A DNA stretch of 64,000 bases from JACVRW01 sp963734365 (GTDB lineage: Bacteria; Actinomycetota; Thermoleophilia; Solirubrobacterales; Thermoleophilaceae). Below are positions 1 through 7,886 of the stretch, piece by piece (the stretch's first letter is position 1; each line of letters opens with the position of its first letter). The stretch is taken from positions 682,001-746,000 of the forward strand of contig CAVTGV010000004.1 of the NCBI GenBank assembly GCA_963734365.1, written 5' to 3'. A program made the position numbers and the translations under genes. The notes below the pieces were generated by a model. It was not told where the DNA came from. It searched no databases and saw nothing but the letters and a program-made list of their open reading frames with translations.

Positions 1-15
1 CGCCGGCGTGGGCGA

Positions 16-735
16 TCACGCTGCCTCCCCAGGATCCCCGTACTCGTCGCTGCGCTTCGGCCAGCCGGGCTCAGCGCCCTCGCCACGGCCCCGGGGCGTG
101 CGATCCAAGAGGCCCCAGGTGGTGTTGAGCGCGTCCGTGCCGCGGTCGTAGCTCGTATACGTGTGGTAGACGACCCCGTCCTCGAGCGCGAAGACGCTCA
201 GCGCCATGAGCTCTTCGTCGTGGGCCACGTCGACGCCGGCCCCGCCCGGTGAGGCGAAATTGAAGCCGGTGCCGTTCTCGCGGTCCTCCTCGGTCCACGC
301 GCTGAAGTCGCGGTTGAAGTCCGTGCGGCCCGAGGAGACCCAGGGGATGTCCCAGCCCATGCGCTCCTTGTAGGCGTCGAGCACCTCGAGCGGCGAGCGC
401 GACGCGAGCAGGAAGGTCACGTCGTGCGCGTTCAAGTGCTTGACCGTGCCGTCGAAGCTGTCGGTGGCGAACGTGCAGCCCCGACAGCCCTCCGGTGTGT
501 TCGGACCGTGCATGAAGTGGTAGACGACCAGCTGCGAGCGGCCGTCGAATAGCTCCGCGAGCGTCTTGGTTCCCTCGTGGGTGTCGAACTCGTAGGTCTT
601 GTCGATCCGAACGCGCGGGAGCTCTCTGCGCCGCTCGGCCAGCTCGTCATTGCGCCGGGTGAGCTCCTTCTCGGCCTCGAGCAGCTCCTTGCGGGCCGCG
701 AGCCACTCCTCGCGTGTGCCAATGGTGGTGTTCAT
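16..735 (-). CDS. DUF899 family thioredoxin-like protein
   Basis: A 239-residue cytosolic protein of the DUF899 (AhpC/TSA-like, thioredoxin-fold) family. The N-terminal 40 residues form a charged helix, followed by the family core with YHFMHGPNTPEGCRGC, where the CxxC pair sits where a redox centre would be. The FALEDGVVYHTYTSYDRG segment near residue 190 is also typical. The biochemical role of the family is not settled; a thiol redox role is inferred from the fold. The ATG start overlaps the stop of metB by 4 bp, so it is probably the last gene of the cbs-metB operon, which fits a link to sulfur metabolism. Confidence 0.85.
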   Translation of the reverse strand: MNTTIGTREEWLAARKELLEAEKELTRRNDELAERRRELPRVRIDKTYEFDTHEGTKTLAELFDGRSQLVVYHFMHGPNTPEGCRGCTFATDSFDGTVKHLNAHDVTFLLASRSPLEVLDAYKERMGWDIPWVSSGRTDFNRDFSAWTEEDRENGTGFNFASPGGAGVDVAHDEELMALSVFALEDGVVYHTYTSYDRGTDALNTTWGLLDRTPRGRGEGAEPGWPKRSDEYGDPGEAA

Positions 736-1850
736 GTGGTCAAAGACCTGTCAGCCGCGCGCGATTCATCGGCGATCGCCTGCTCCAGGTCGCTCACCAG
801 GTCCTCGGCGGCCTCGATCCCGCAGGACAGCCGCACCAGGTCGGCCGGCACCGCGGCGGCGGAGTCCTCCACCGACTGGTGGGTCATCGCCTGTGGCACC
901 TCGATCAGCGACTCCACGCCGCCCAGTGACTCCGCCAGCGAGAACACCCTGGTGACGGACGCTATCCGGGTGGCGTCCGGGTGCCGGAACGAGACCATGC
1001 CGCCGAAGCCCGGCCAGCGGACATCCTGCACACCGGCCGTACGCAGGAACTCGCTCACCGCGCGCCCGTTCTCGCCGTGTGCCGCCACCCGAAGGTGGAG
1101 CGTGCGCAGGCCGCGGTGAACCAGGAAGCAGTCGAACGGACCCGGCACCGCGCCCACGGCGTTCTGGACGAAGCGCACTCGTTCGTGCAGCTCCTCGTCG
1201 CCGGACACCACCAGGCCGCCCACCACGTCCGAGTGGCCGCCCAGGTACTTGGTGGCCGAATGCACCACGGCGTCGGCGCCCGACTCGAGTGGACGCTGGA
1301 TGACCGGCGTGGCAAATGTGTTGTCCACGGCCACCAGGGCCCGGCCGCTGCGCGCGACCACGGCCTCGATGTCGACCACGGTCAGCAGCGGGTTGGTGGG
1401 CGTCTCCACCCAGATCAGCGTGGTGTCCGGCCGCACGGCCCGCTCGAGCGCCTCGAGGTCGCTCTGATCGACCATGTCGTACGCAAGCCCGAAGCGTGCG
1501 AGGACCTTGTCCAGGAGCCGGTAGGTGCCGCCGTAGAGGTCATGGGGCAGGATCACGTGATCGCCGGCGCGGCAGTGCGCGGTGATCAGCGCGTGGGTGG
1601 CGGCCATGCCGCTGGCGAACGCAGCGCCGTGGCCGCCCTCGAGCGCCCCGATCGCGTTCTCGAGCGCCGTGCGGGTGGGGTTGGCCGAGCGCGCGTAGCC
1701 GTAGTCCCCGACGTGCTCGCCGGGCGCGGGCTGCACGTAGGTCGAGGTCTGGTGGATCGGGGGGATCACCGAGCCGAAGCTGGGATCGGGGTCCAGGCCG
1801 GCGTGCACCGCGCGGGTGGCGAAGCGCGCGTCTTCGGGGAGGCGGCTCAC
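732..1850 (-). CDS. metB: Cystathionine gamma-synthase / gamma-lyase (Cys/Met metabolism PLP enzyme)
   Basis: A 372-residue fold-type I PLP enzyme of transsulfuration. It contains the FASGMAATHA phosphate-binding region, VETPTNPLL, and the PLP lysine in HSATKYLGGHSDVVGG. Length and motifs match MetB/CGL enzymes, which either join cysteine and O-acyl-homoserine to cystathionine or cleave cystathionine. Lying directly behind a cystathionine beta-synthase (4 bp overlap) favours the reverse pathway (gamma-lyase activity), but sequence alone does not separate the two. The start codon is a GTG- or ATG-type codon overlapping the cbs stop, which indicates translational coupling. Confidence 0.9.
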   Translation of the reverse strand: MSRLPEDARFATRAVHAGLDPDPSFGSVIPPIHQTSTYVQPAPGEHVGDYGYARSANPTRTALENAIGALEGGHGAAFASGMAATHALITAHCRAGDHVILPHDLYGGTYRLLDKVLARFGLAYDMVDQSDLEALERAVRPDTTLIWVETPTNPLLTVVDIEAVVARSGRALVAVDNTFATPVIQRPLESGADAVVHSATKYLGGHSDVVGGLVVSGDEELHERVRFVQNAVGAVPGPFDCFLVHRGLRTLHLRVAAHGENGRAVSEFLRTAGVQDVRWPGFGGMVSFRHPDATRIASVTRVFSLAESLGGVESLIEVPQAMTHQSVEDSAAAVPADLVRLSCGIEAAEDLVSDLEQAIADESRAADRSLTT

Positions 1851-3241
1851 CGGGCCAGCGACTCGAGCAGGTCGGCGCGGGTGAGGATCCCGGCCGCGCG
1901 GCCGTCCATGTTCACGAGCAGCGCCTCGCGCCGGTCGGTGAGCAGCTCCACCGCCTCGCGGACGCCGTCATCGGCCGACACCTCGGGGAAGGGGGCCTCC
2001 ATCACCTGGGCGATCTGGGCGCCGAGCAGGGCCGGGTCGTCCATGGCGTGGCGCAGCAGCCCGCGCTCGCTCACCGAGCCGACGACCGTCTGGGGATCGT
2101 GCGACGACACCACCGGCAGCTGGGATACCCGGTGCTCGTGCAGGAGAGCCACCGCGCCGCGCACCTGGGCATGCGACTCCACCGTGAGCAGCGGAGGGAT
2201 CTCCCCCTCGTCGTGCTTGCGGCGCAGCACATCCTCCACCCGCAGCTCCTCGTCCCGGGCGAGGAACCCGTACTGGCGCATCCAGGCGTCGTTGTAGACC
2301 TTGGACAGGTAGGAGCGGCCGCCGTCCGGCAGGATCACAGCGACCATCGCGGCCGGGTCGTCGATTCCGCGCGCCACCTGGTAGGCGGCGTAGAGCGCCA
2401 GTCCGCAGGAGCCGCCGGCGAGGATGCCCTCGGTCTCGGCCAGCCGGCGCGTCCAGAGAAACGAGTCGCGATCGGAGACCGTCACGTAGCGGTCCACGAT
2501 GGCGGGGTCGTAGGTGTCGGGCCAGAAGTCCTCGCCCACGCCCTCCACCAGATACGGCTTCACCGCGTCCTCGCCGCCCGAGTAGATCGAGCCCACCGGG
2601 TCGGCCCCGATGATCTCGATCGCCGGGTTCTGCTCGCGCAGGTAGCGCCCCACGCCGGTGATCGTGCCGCCCGTGCCCACCCCCGCCACCAGATGCGTGA
2701 TGGCGCCGCCCGACTGGCGCCAGAGCTCCGGACCGGTGGTGCGGTAGTGCGCCTCCGGGTTGGCCTGATTTCGATACTGGTTGGGCTGGAACGCTCCCGG
2801 GATCTCCTGGGTCAGCCTGTCGGCCACGCGGTAGTACGACTCCGGGGAGTCGGGCGGCACCTCGGTGGGCGCCACCACCACCTCGGCGCCGTACGCACGG
2901 AGAAGGTCGATCTTCTCCTTGGACATCTTGTCGGGCATCACCGCGATCACCCGGTAGCCCTTGAGCGAGGCGGCCATCGCCAGCCCGGCGCCGGTGTTGC
3001 CGCTGGTTGGCTCGATGATCGTGCCGCCGGGACGGAGCTTGCCGTCACGCTCGGCCGCGTCGATCAGCGCCACCGCGGCGCGATCCTTGATCGAGCCCGC
3101 TGGGTTCAGAGCCTCGATCTTCGCCACCAGCTGCGGGCGAAGGTCGCGCCCGAGCCGCGCGAGGCGCACCAGCGGCGTGTTCCCGATCGCGTCGAGGATC
3201 GAATCGCGGATGTCCGTGCCGGTGCTGGAGGCAGTCTCCAT
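1847..3241 (-). CDS. cbs: Cystathionine beta-synthase with C-terminal CBS domain pair
   Basis: A 464-residue PLP enzyme condensing serine (or O-acetylserine) with homocysteine. The catalytic domain has the PLP lysine at about residue 52 (NPAGSIKDRAA), the asparagine loop EPTSGNTGAGLA and the phosphate-binding GVGTGGTITG. Residues about 335-464 form two CBS repeats, a regulatory nucleotide-binding module, as in other actinobacterial enzymes of this length. I start at the ATG of METASSTGTD rather than 12 codons upstream because a TATCTT hexamer lies 6 nt before it (3248-3253 on the complementary strand), which suggests a leaderless mRNA. First gene of the cbs-metB-DUF899 operon. Confidence 0.92.
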   Translation of the reverse strand: METASSTGTDIRDSILDAIGNTPLVRLARLGRDLRPQLVAKIEALNPAGSIKDRAAVALIDAAERDGKLRPGGTIIEPTSGNTGAGLAMAASLKGYRVIAVMPDKMSKEKIDLLRAYGAEVVVAPTEVPPDSPESYYRVADRLTQEIPGAFQPNQYRNQANPEAHYRTTGPELWRQSGGAITHLVAGVGTGGTITGVGRYLREQNPAIEIIGADPVGSIYSGGEDAVKPYLVEGVGEDFWPDTYDPAIVDRYVTVSDRDSFLWTRRLAETEGILAGGSCGLALYAAYQVARGIDDPAAMVAVILPDGGRSYLSKVYNDAWMRQYGFLARDEELRVEDVLRRKHDEGEIPPLLTVESHAQVRGAVALLHEHRVSQLPVVSSHDPQTVVGSVSERGLLRHAMDDPALLGAQIAQVMEAPFPEVSADDGVREAVELLTDRREALLVNMDGRAAGILTRADLLESLAR

Positions 3242-3322
3242 GGGCTCAAGATAGGCGCTTCTCGGACAGTCTCCCAATTCGAGTGATCCAAATCTCGCCC
3301 GCTCACGTTAGGAACGTCCAGC

Positions 3323-4102
3323 ATGCGCTCGAGGGAGCACACCAAGCCCATGCCGACATGGCTGTCGGGTATCGAGAGCGAGGGCCGGACCGGCCGCGCG
3401 CTCGGATACGTGAGCCTGCCGGTGGGAGATCGCCAGGAATGGCCGCCGCTTCGCGACCAGGCCATCGCGATCGAACGCGCCTGCTTCGAGCTGAATCTCG
3501 ACCTGGGGCATGTCGTGCGCGACTCCGAGCCGGTCAACGGCACGGCCGCCCGGCCGGCGCTCCAGGGCGCACTGGAGCAGCTGGTCGCGGGCCGGGCCGG
3601 GGCGCTGGTCGTAGCCCGGCTCGACTGCCTCGCGGGCTCAGCTGCGGCGCTCGGCGCCGTGGTGGAATGGTTCGTCCAGAACGACGCGCGACTGGTCGCC
3701 GCGGACCTCGGGCTCGACACCGCCTCGCCGGCCGGCAAGGTCGCCGCGGCGGCGCTCGTGGCGGCAGGCCAGCTCGAGCGCTCGAAGCTCGGCGAGCGGA
3801 CACGACGCGGCCTTGCTGCGGCGCGGCAGAGGGGCGGAGGGGTCGGAAGACCCGCTGTCACCGACAACCCGGAGCTCCGCGAACGGATCCGTTCCCTTCG
3901 TGATGACGGTATGACGCTTCAGGCCATCGCCGACCGCCTCAACGAGGACGGCGTGCCGACTCTGCGCGGAGGAGCCGAATGGCGTCCCTCAAGCGTGCAG
4001 GCGGCGGCCGGCTACAAGCGCCCGTGCCGCAGCCGGCCAGGTCGGGAACTGCCTGTCACGGCTCCCGCGGGCGCTCTCTCGCACAAACCGCCGGGCGCCT
4101 AA
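3323..4102 (+). CDS. Serine-recombinase-like protein lacking catalytic residues
   Basis: A 259-residue protein with a resolvase N-terminal fold (about residues 27-150) and a C-terminal helix-turn-helix of the recombinase type (about 165-235: MTLQAIADRLNEDGVPTLRG). The usual YxRVST motif is replaced by GYVSLPVGD, so the nucleophilic serine position is proline and the preceding arginine is lost; the DRLxR arginines are also gone (ARLDCLAGS). It should not be able to cut DNA. Its last 80 residues closely match the protein at 6276-7829, so the two are paralogues. A TAGGAA hexamer 8 nt before the ATG suggests leaderless transcription. Function unknown; DNA binding is inferred from the helix-turn-helix. 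Confidence 0.8.
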   Translation: MRSREHTKPMPTWLSGIESEGRTGRALGYVSLPVGDRQEWPPLRDQAIAIERACFELNLDLGHVVRDSEPVNGTAARPALQGALEQLVAGRAGALVVARLDCLAGSAAALGAVVEWFVQNDARLVAADLGLDTASPAGKVAAAALVAAGQLERSKLGERTRRGLAAARQRGGGVGRPAVTDNPELRERIRSLRDDGMTLQAIADRLNEDGVPTLRGGAEWRPSSVQAAAGYKRPCRSRPGRELPVTAPAGALSHKPPGA

Positions 4103-4123
4103 AAGCCCCGGAAAACGGCTCTC

Positions 4124-4149
4124 TGTACGCAACGGCTTGGTTGCGTACA
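4124..4149. promoter_or_regulatory. 26-bp perfect dyad upstream of the ferritin-like operon
   Basis: Two 9-base arms, TGTACGCAA and TTGCGTACA, are exact inverted repeats separated by 8 bases (centre to centre about 17 bp, two helical turns). No T tract follows, so an operator for a dimeric regulator is likelier than a terminator. It lies about 58 bp upstream of the first ferritin-like gene. Confidence 0.5.
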
Positions 4150-4206
4150 CGGCTTCGGCACCTATTTGGCTCCCCGATTTTGTGAATCCAGTGCAAAAAG
4201 GACTAC

Positions 4207-4794
4207 ATGCAGAACCGCATTCGTAGATCAGACTTCCTCGCGGGCGGCCTCGTGGCCGGGGGCGCAGCGCTCGCCGGTGGCGTCGTCCTGGGTGGCGTGG
4301 CCACCGGTGACGCGGCCGAGCTCTCCGCACGCGACGCGCGCGCGCTCGAGCTGATCCTGCTCGTGGAATACACCGAAGACGCCTTCTACAAGCAGGCTGT
4401 CGAGAGCGACGCCCTGGCGGGTGAGCTGCGCGAATTCGCCCGGCAGGTGGCAGCCCAGGAGCGCGAGCATCTCGCGTTCGTACGCAAGGCCCTGGGCAAG
4501 AAGGCCGACGGCCCTCCGAAGTACGACTTCGGCTCCGCGACGAATGATCCACGTGACTTCGCCGCGGCGGCAGCCAAGCTCGAGGACCTCGCCGTGGCGG
4601 CCTACAACGGGCAGGCCACCAACGTGAGCCCCGCGATCCTGGCGGCTGCCGCGACGGTGGTCTCGGTCGAGGCCCGGCACGCGGCCTGGATCCGCAGCAT
4701 CTCGGGCGATCCCCCCGCGCCCGACGCCACCGACACTCCACAGTCGGCCGACGAAGTGCTCAAGGGACTCGAACAGATCGGACTGAAGCGATGA
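4207..4794 (+). CDS. Ferritin-like domain protein with Tat-like signal
   Basis: A 195-residue protein starting with a twin-arginine-type leader (RRSDFLAGGLVAGG, followed by an Ala/Gly-rich hydrophobic stretch to about residue 38), so it is probably exported folded. The rest is a four-helix ferritin-like domain with candidate metal ligands in the order EYTEDAFY, AQEREHLAF, EDLAVAAY and VEARHAAW, an E...ExxH...E...ExxH pattern. Related to the Ferritin_2/DUF4439-type families; an iron or redox role is inferred. An AAAAAGGA ribosome site precedes the ATG. It overlaps the next, paralogous gene by 4 bp. Confidence 0.82.
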   Translation: MQNRIRRSDFLAGGLVAGGAALAGGVVLGGVATGDAAELSARDARALELILLVEYTEDAFYKQAVESDALAGELREFARQVAAQEREHLAFVRKALGKKADGPPKYDFGSATNDPRDFAAAAAKLEDLAVAAYNGQATNVSPAILAAAATVVSVEARHAAWIRSISGDPPAPDATDTPQSADEVLKGLEQIGLKR

Positions 4795-5480
4795 CGGCAG
4801 CAGGATTCTCCTTCGAGCGGCTCGACCGCGACGGCGCGCTCGCCGAGACCGCCCACGAGGCGGGCGGCGTTTCACGCGCCGGGTTCTTCGCCGGGGGGCT
4901 CGCAGGGGCTGCGGTAATCCTCGGCGCAGTGGACGCCGAGGAGGCGCGCGCCCAGAAGCCGGGCAAGGACGACATCGCGATCCTCAACTTCGCCCTGACC
5001 CTCGAGTACCTGCAGGCGGCCTTCTACACGGAGGCGGAGCGCCTCAAGCAGCTGCGCGGGCGGACCAAGCGAGCGGCCGAGACGGTGGGTGCCGTGGAGC
5101 GTGCGCACGTGAAGGCCTTCCACGAAGTTCTCGGCCGCCAAGCCGTCAAGCGACCCAGCTTCGACTTCCAGGGCGTGACCGAGAAGCCCGACCAGTTCCT
5201 CAAGACCGCCGTGGCCTTCGAGGATCTCGCCGTGGCCGCGTACAAGGGCCAGGCCACCCGGCTCAAGTCGCGCGAGGCGCTCGCGGCGGCGGTCTCGATC
5301 CACTCGGTGGAGGCGCGGCACGCGGCGTGGATGCGCTACCTGTTCGGCGTCGACCCCGCGCGCGAGGCCTTCGACCAGCCGAGCAACAAGCAGCAGGTCA
5401 CGAAGGTCGTGAAGTCCACGAACTTCATCGCCACCGCCCCCTCGATGAAGCGGAAGCGTGCGCCGAGCTTCACGGGGTGA
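4791..5480 (+). CDS. Second ferritin-like domain protein
   Basis: A 229-residue paralogue of the preceding gene, coupled to it by an ATGA overlap. After a charged N-terminus there is a hydrophobic stretch around residues 25-45 (SRAGFFAGGLAGAAVILGAV), a weak Tat or anchor-like segment without the RR pair. The ferritin-like helices carry EYLQAAFY, VERAHVKAF, EDLAVAAY and VEARHAAW, so the metal-ligand pattern is kept. The C-terminus is basic (MKRKRAPS). It may form a heterodimer with its neighbour; this is inference from coupling and similarity. Confidence 0.8.
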   Translation: MTAAGFSFERLDRDGALAETAHEAGGVSRAGFFAGGLAGAAVILGAVDAEEARAQKPGKDDIAILNFALTLEYLQAAFYTEAERLKQLRGRTKRAAETVGAVERAHVKAFHEVLGRQAVKRPSFDFQGVTEKPDQFLKTAVAFEDLAVAAYKGQATRLKSREALAAAVSIHSVEARHAAWMRYLFGVDPAREAFDQPSNKQQVTKVVKSTNFIATAPSMKRKRAPSFTG

Positions 5481-6276
5481 CCGGACAGTCGCCTTGCGCA
5501 GGCGACGAGCACTGGTATTGATGGGAGGAGTGATGGGAACCCTCTCTGTCCTTGCTGTGCTCGTCTGGCCGAGCTCGAAGGGCGCCGGCTCGACAGGCCG
5601 AGCGCTGCCTGAGCCGCCCGAGTCTGCTCTCGACGTGGGCCGGCCGGAGCCGCTCGGGAAGGAACGCAACGTGTCGGTCTGGACCGTCATCCGCAGATCG
5701 GCCGTCGCCCGTGCCACCCCCGACGCGTCGGGGGCTACGGTGACCCAGGTGACCCGGCGTACACCGGAGGGCACCTCGAACGCCCTGCAGGTGCTCAGCC
5801 GGACGCGCGACGCCGCCGGAAGGGTCTGGGTCCGGGTGCGCCTGGCCGTCCTTCCCAACGGAACCACCGGCTGGCTCCCGCGGGCCGCCATCAGCGGCTA
5901 CCGGACCGTTCGCACCCGCCTGAGGGTCGACCTGGGCCGGTTGCGCGCCACGTTGTTCCGCGACGGCCGCGCGGTGCTGAGGGCACCCGTCGGCGTCGGC
6001 GAGCCGCAGTGGCCGACCCCGCGCGGGCACTTCCTCGTACGCAACAAGCTCGTCCGTTTCAGGAGCCCCTTCTACGGGCCGCTCGCCTTCGGCACCAGCG
6101 CCCGCTCGGCGGTGCTCACCGACTGGCCCGACGGCGGCTTCGTGGGCATCCACGGAACCAGTCGCCCCGACCTCGTGCCCGGGCGCGTCTCACACGGATG
6201 CATCCGGATGCGTAACCCCGACATCCTTCGGCTCGCCCGGCTCATGCCGGTGGGCACGCCGATCACGATCAGCTGA
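5458..6276 (+). CDS. L,D-transpeptidase (YkuD) with SH3-like region
   Basis: A protein of up to 272 residues that would cross-link or modify peptidoglycan outside the membrane. An N-terminal signal anchor (RRRRALVLMGGVMGTLSVL) is followed by an SH3b-like region (about 80-140) and a YkuD catalytic domain (about 145-272) with the motif HG...SHGCIRM; the cysteine in SHGCIRM is the nucleophile. The start is uncertain: GTG overlaps the upstream gene by 23 bp, and TTG at 5494 or ATG at 5521 are alternatives that keep the hydrophobic segment. Its stop overlaps the next gene by one base, placing it in the same unit as the anchored recombinase-like protein. Confidence 0.85.
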   Translation: MRRASRGDRTVALRRRRALVLMGGVMGTLSVLAVLVWPSSKGAGSTGRALPEPPESALDVGRPEPLGKERNVSVWTVIRRSAVARATPDASGATVTQVTRRTPEGTSNALQVLSRTRDAAGRVWVRVRLAVLPNGTTGWLPRAAISGYRTVRTRLRVDLGRLRATLFRDGRAVLRAPVGVGEPQWPTPRGHFLVRNKLVRFRSPFYGPLAFGTSARSAVLTDWPDGGFVGIHGTSRPDLVPGRVSHGCIRMRNPDILRLARLMPVGTPITIS

Positions 6277-7829
6277 TGCGCCGGCGTGTGACAGTGCTGG
6301 TGCTCGCGGGGCTGCTGGCTCTGCCCGGGGCGGCGATCGCCCCGGCGTTCGCCCAGGACGAGCAGACGCCCACCGACCTCTGGAAGCAGTACCCGCTCGA
6401 GGAAGGCTCGCAGCCCGACTCGGCGGTGCCCGGTGACGACACCAGCCCGCAGGCCACCGAGCCGGAGCGCAACGCGCCGAAGGCGGAGTCCGGCAGTGAC
6501 GATGGGGGCGGGGGCAGCCTGGTCCCGTTCGTCGCGGTGGGCGCCGGGGCTCTCGGTGCCGCGGCGCTCCTGCTGTGGGTCGTGCCCGCGCGCCGGCGCC
6601 GCAGGCAGGAGGCGCGCCCGGAATCCCCCGCGCAACAGCCGGCGGAGATCCCGCCCGCGCCGTCCCGCCCGGCTCCAGGCACCGCGCCGCTGGGCCTCGC
6701 GGCCCGAGCCTCGAAGACCACCACGAATGGTGCGGCGCGCAAGGCTGAGAACGGCGTGGCGCCGGATCTGCCCGCCAAGGCGTCCGAGCGCGCCACGGCC
6801 GACAACCACAAAGCACCCCGACAGGCCGATCCGGCCACACGGAACGGGACCGCAAACGGCGGCCCTGCGCCCGCGCCGCCGGAGGCCGAGCCCGAGCCCA
6901 CGTCCACGCCCGAGAAGGCCAAGCCCAAGTCCCGGAAGACCCAGTCCAAGCCCCAGAAGGCCGAGCCGAAGCCGCGAACGATGGAGCCGGCCCGCCCCGA
7001 ACCGGATCTGCCGGTGGCCGGCGCGCCCGCTGGTTCCGCTGCCCCGTCCTCTCCGGCCGCCGCACCCGAGACGAAGCCGTCGGCCCAGCCGTTCCGCGGC
7101 AGGAAGCTGCCCGCACCGACGCCCACGCCCACGCCGAAGGCGGAGCCCAGCGTCCGCGCGCTGGGCTACACCACCGTTCCCGATGGCGACGACGCCAACA
7201 GCCCCCGCCTGCGCGAGGAGGCCCGCCAGATCCAGGAGGCCTGCCAGCGGCACGGCATCTCTCTCAGCAAGCTCGTGCGCGACCTCGAGCGCCAGTCCGG
7301 GCCTGACCTGCGCCGGCCCGGCCTGACGTATGCGCTCGAGAGCCTCGAGGCGGGCGAGTTCGAGTGCCTCGTGGTTCCGCGCCTCGACCGTCTCACGCGC
7401 TCTGCGGCCAACCTGGGCGCGCTGATCCGTCTCCTCGATGAGCGCGACGCTCGCCTGATCGTGGTGGACATCGATCTCGACACGGCGACCGACGAGGGCC
7501 GTCTCGCCGCGGATGCGCTCGTGAAGGTCGGGGGCCTCGAACGCAAGCGTCTCGAGCAGCGCACGCGCAAGGGCCTCGAGGCTGCGCGCGACCGGCGTCG
7601 CTCCTCCGGGCGCCCCGCGGTGGCGGACCGGCCATCCCTCAAGCAGCGGATCGCCGACATGAGGGCCAGCGGCATGACTCTGCAGGCCATCGCGGACACT
7701 CTCAACGACGAGGGCATCCCGACCGTTCGCGGGGGAGCCGAGTGGCGGCCCTCGAGCGTGCAGGCAGCGGCCGGCTACAAGCGGCCGTCCCGCCGCAGCC
7801 GGGCCGCCGGCAGCCCACCCAAGAAGTAG
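6276..7829 (+). CDS. Membrane-anchored serine-recombinase-like protein without catalytic serine
   Basis: A 517-residue chimeric protein. Residues 1-27 form a signal peptide (ending AFAQ), 28-80 an acidic outer segment, 82-104 a membrane span (SLVPFVAVGAGALGAAALL) followed by RRRRR, and 111-285 a Pro/Ala/Lys-rich linker. Residues about 290-500 form a resolvase fold plus helix-turn-helix. The positive charges after the span predict that the DNA-binding part faces the cytoplasm. The catalytic YxRVST is GYTTVPDGD, so the serine is missing, but PRLDRLTRS is retained, unlike in the paralogue at 3323. The C-terminal EWRPSSVQAAAGYKRP is shared by both. Neither a recombinase activity nor any other function can be assigned. 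Confidence 0.85.
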   Translation: MRRRVTVLVLAGLLALPGAAIAPAFAQDEQTPTDLWKQYPLEEGSQPDSAVPGDDTSPQATEPERNAPKAESGSDDGGGGSLVPFVAVGAGALGAAALLLWVVPARRRRRQEARPESPAQQPAEIPPAPSRPAPGTAPLGLAARASKTTTNGAARKAENGVAPDLPAKASERATADNHKAPRQADPATRNGTANGGPAPAPPEAEPEPTSTPEKAKPKSRKTQSKPQKAEPKPRTMEPARPEPDLPVAGAPAGSAAPSSPAAAPETKPSAQPFRGRKLPAPTPTPTPKAEPSVRALGYTTVPDGDDANSPRLREEARQIQEACQRHGISLSKLVRDLERQSGPDLRRPGLTYALESLEAGEFECLVVPRLDRLTRSAANLGALIRLLDERDARLIVVDIDLDTATDEGRLAADALVKVGGLERKRLEQRTRKGLEAARDRRRSSGRPAVADRPSLKQRIADMRASGMTLQAIADTLNDEGIPTVRGGAEWRPSSVQAAAGYKRPSRRSRAAGSPPKK

Positions 7830-7835
7830 CCCTGC

Positions 7836-7852
7836 ACGGCCCGCGAGGCCGT
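7836..7852. terminator. Weak hairpin after the recombinase-like gene
   Basis: ACGGCC and GGCCGT pair across a 5-nt loop just after the stop codon. There is no T tract, so termination is only a possibility. Confidence 0.3.
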
Positions 7853-7886
7853 AGGAAGCACGCCCGGACTGGAATGATTAGGGCGC

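Noticed and set aside
3323..4102. Prophage or integron integrase
   Set aside because: No other phage genes, attachment repeats or tRNA lie nearby, and catalytic residues are absent.
6898..6972. Tandem DNA repeat in the linker of the anchored recombinase
   Set aside because: The AAGCCC/AAGGCC-like units encode Lys-Pro repeats but are not regular enough in DNA to be called a repeat array.
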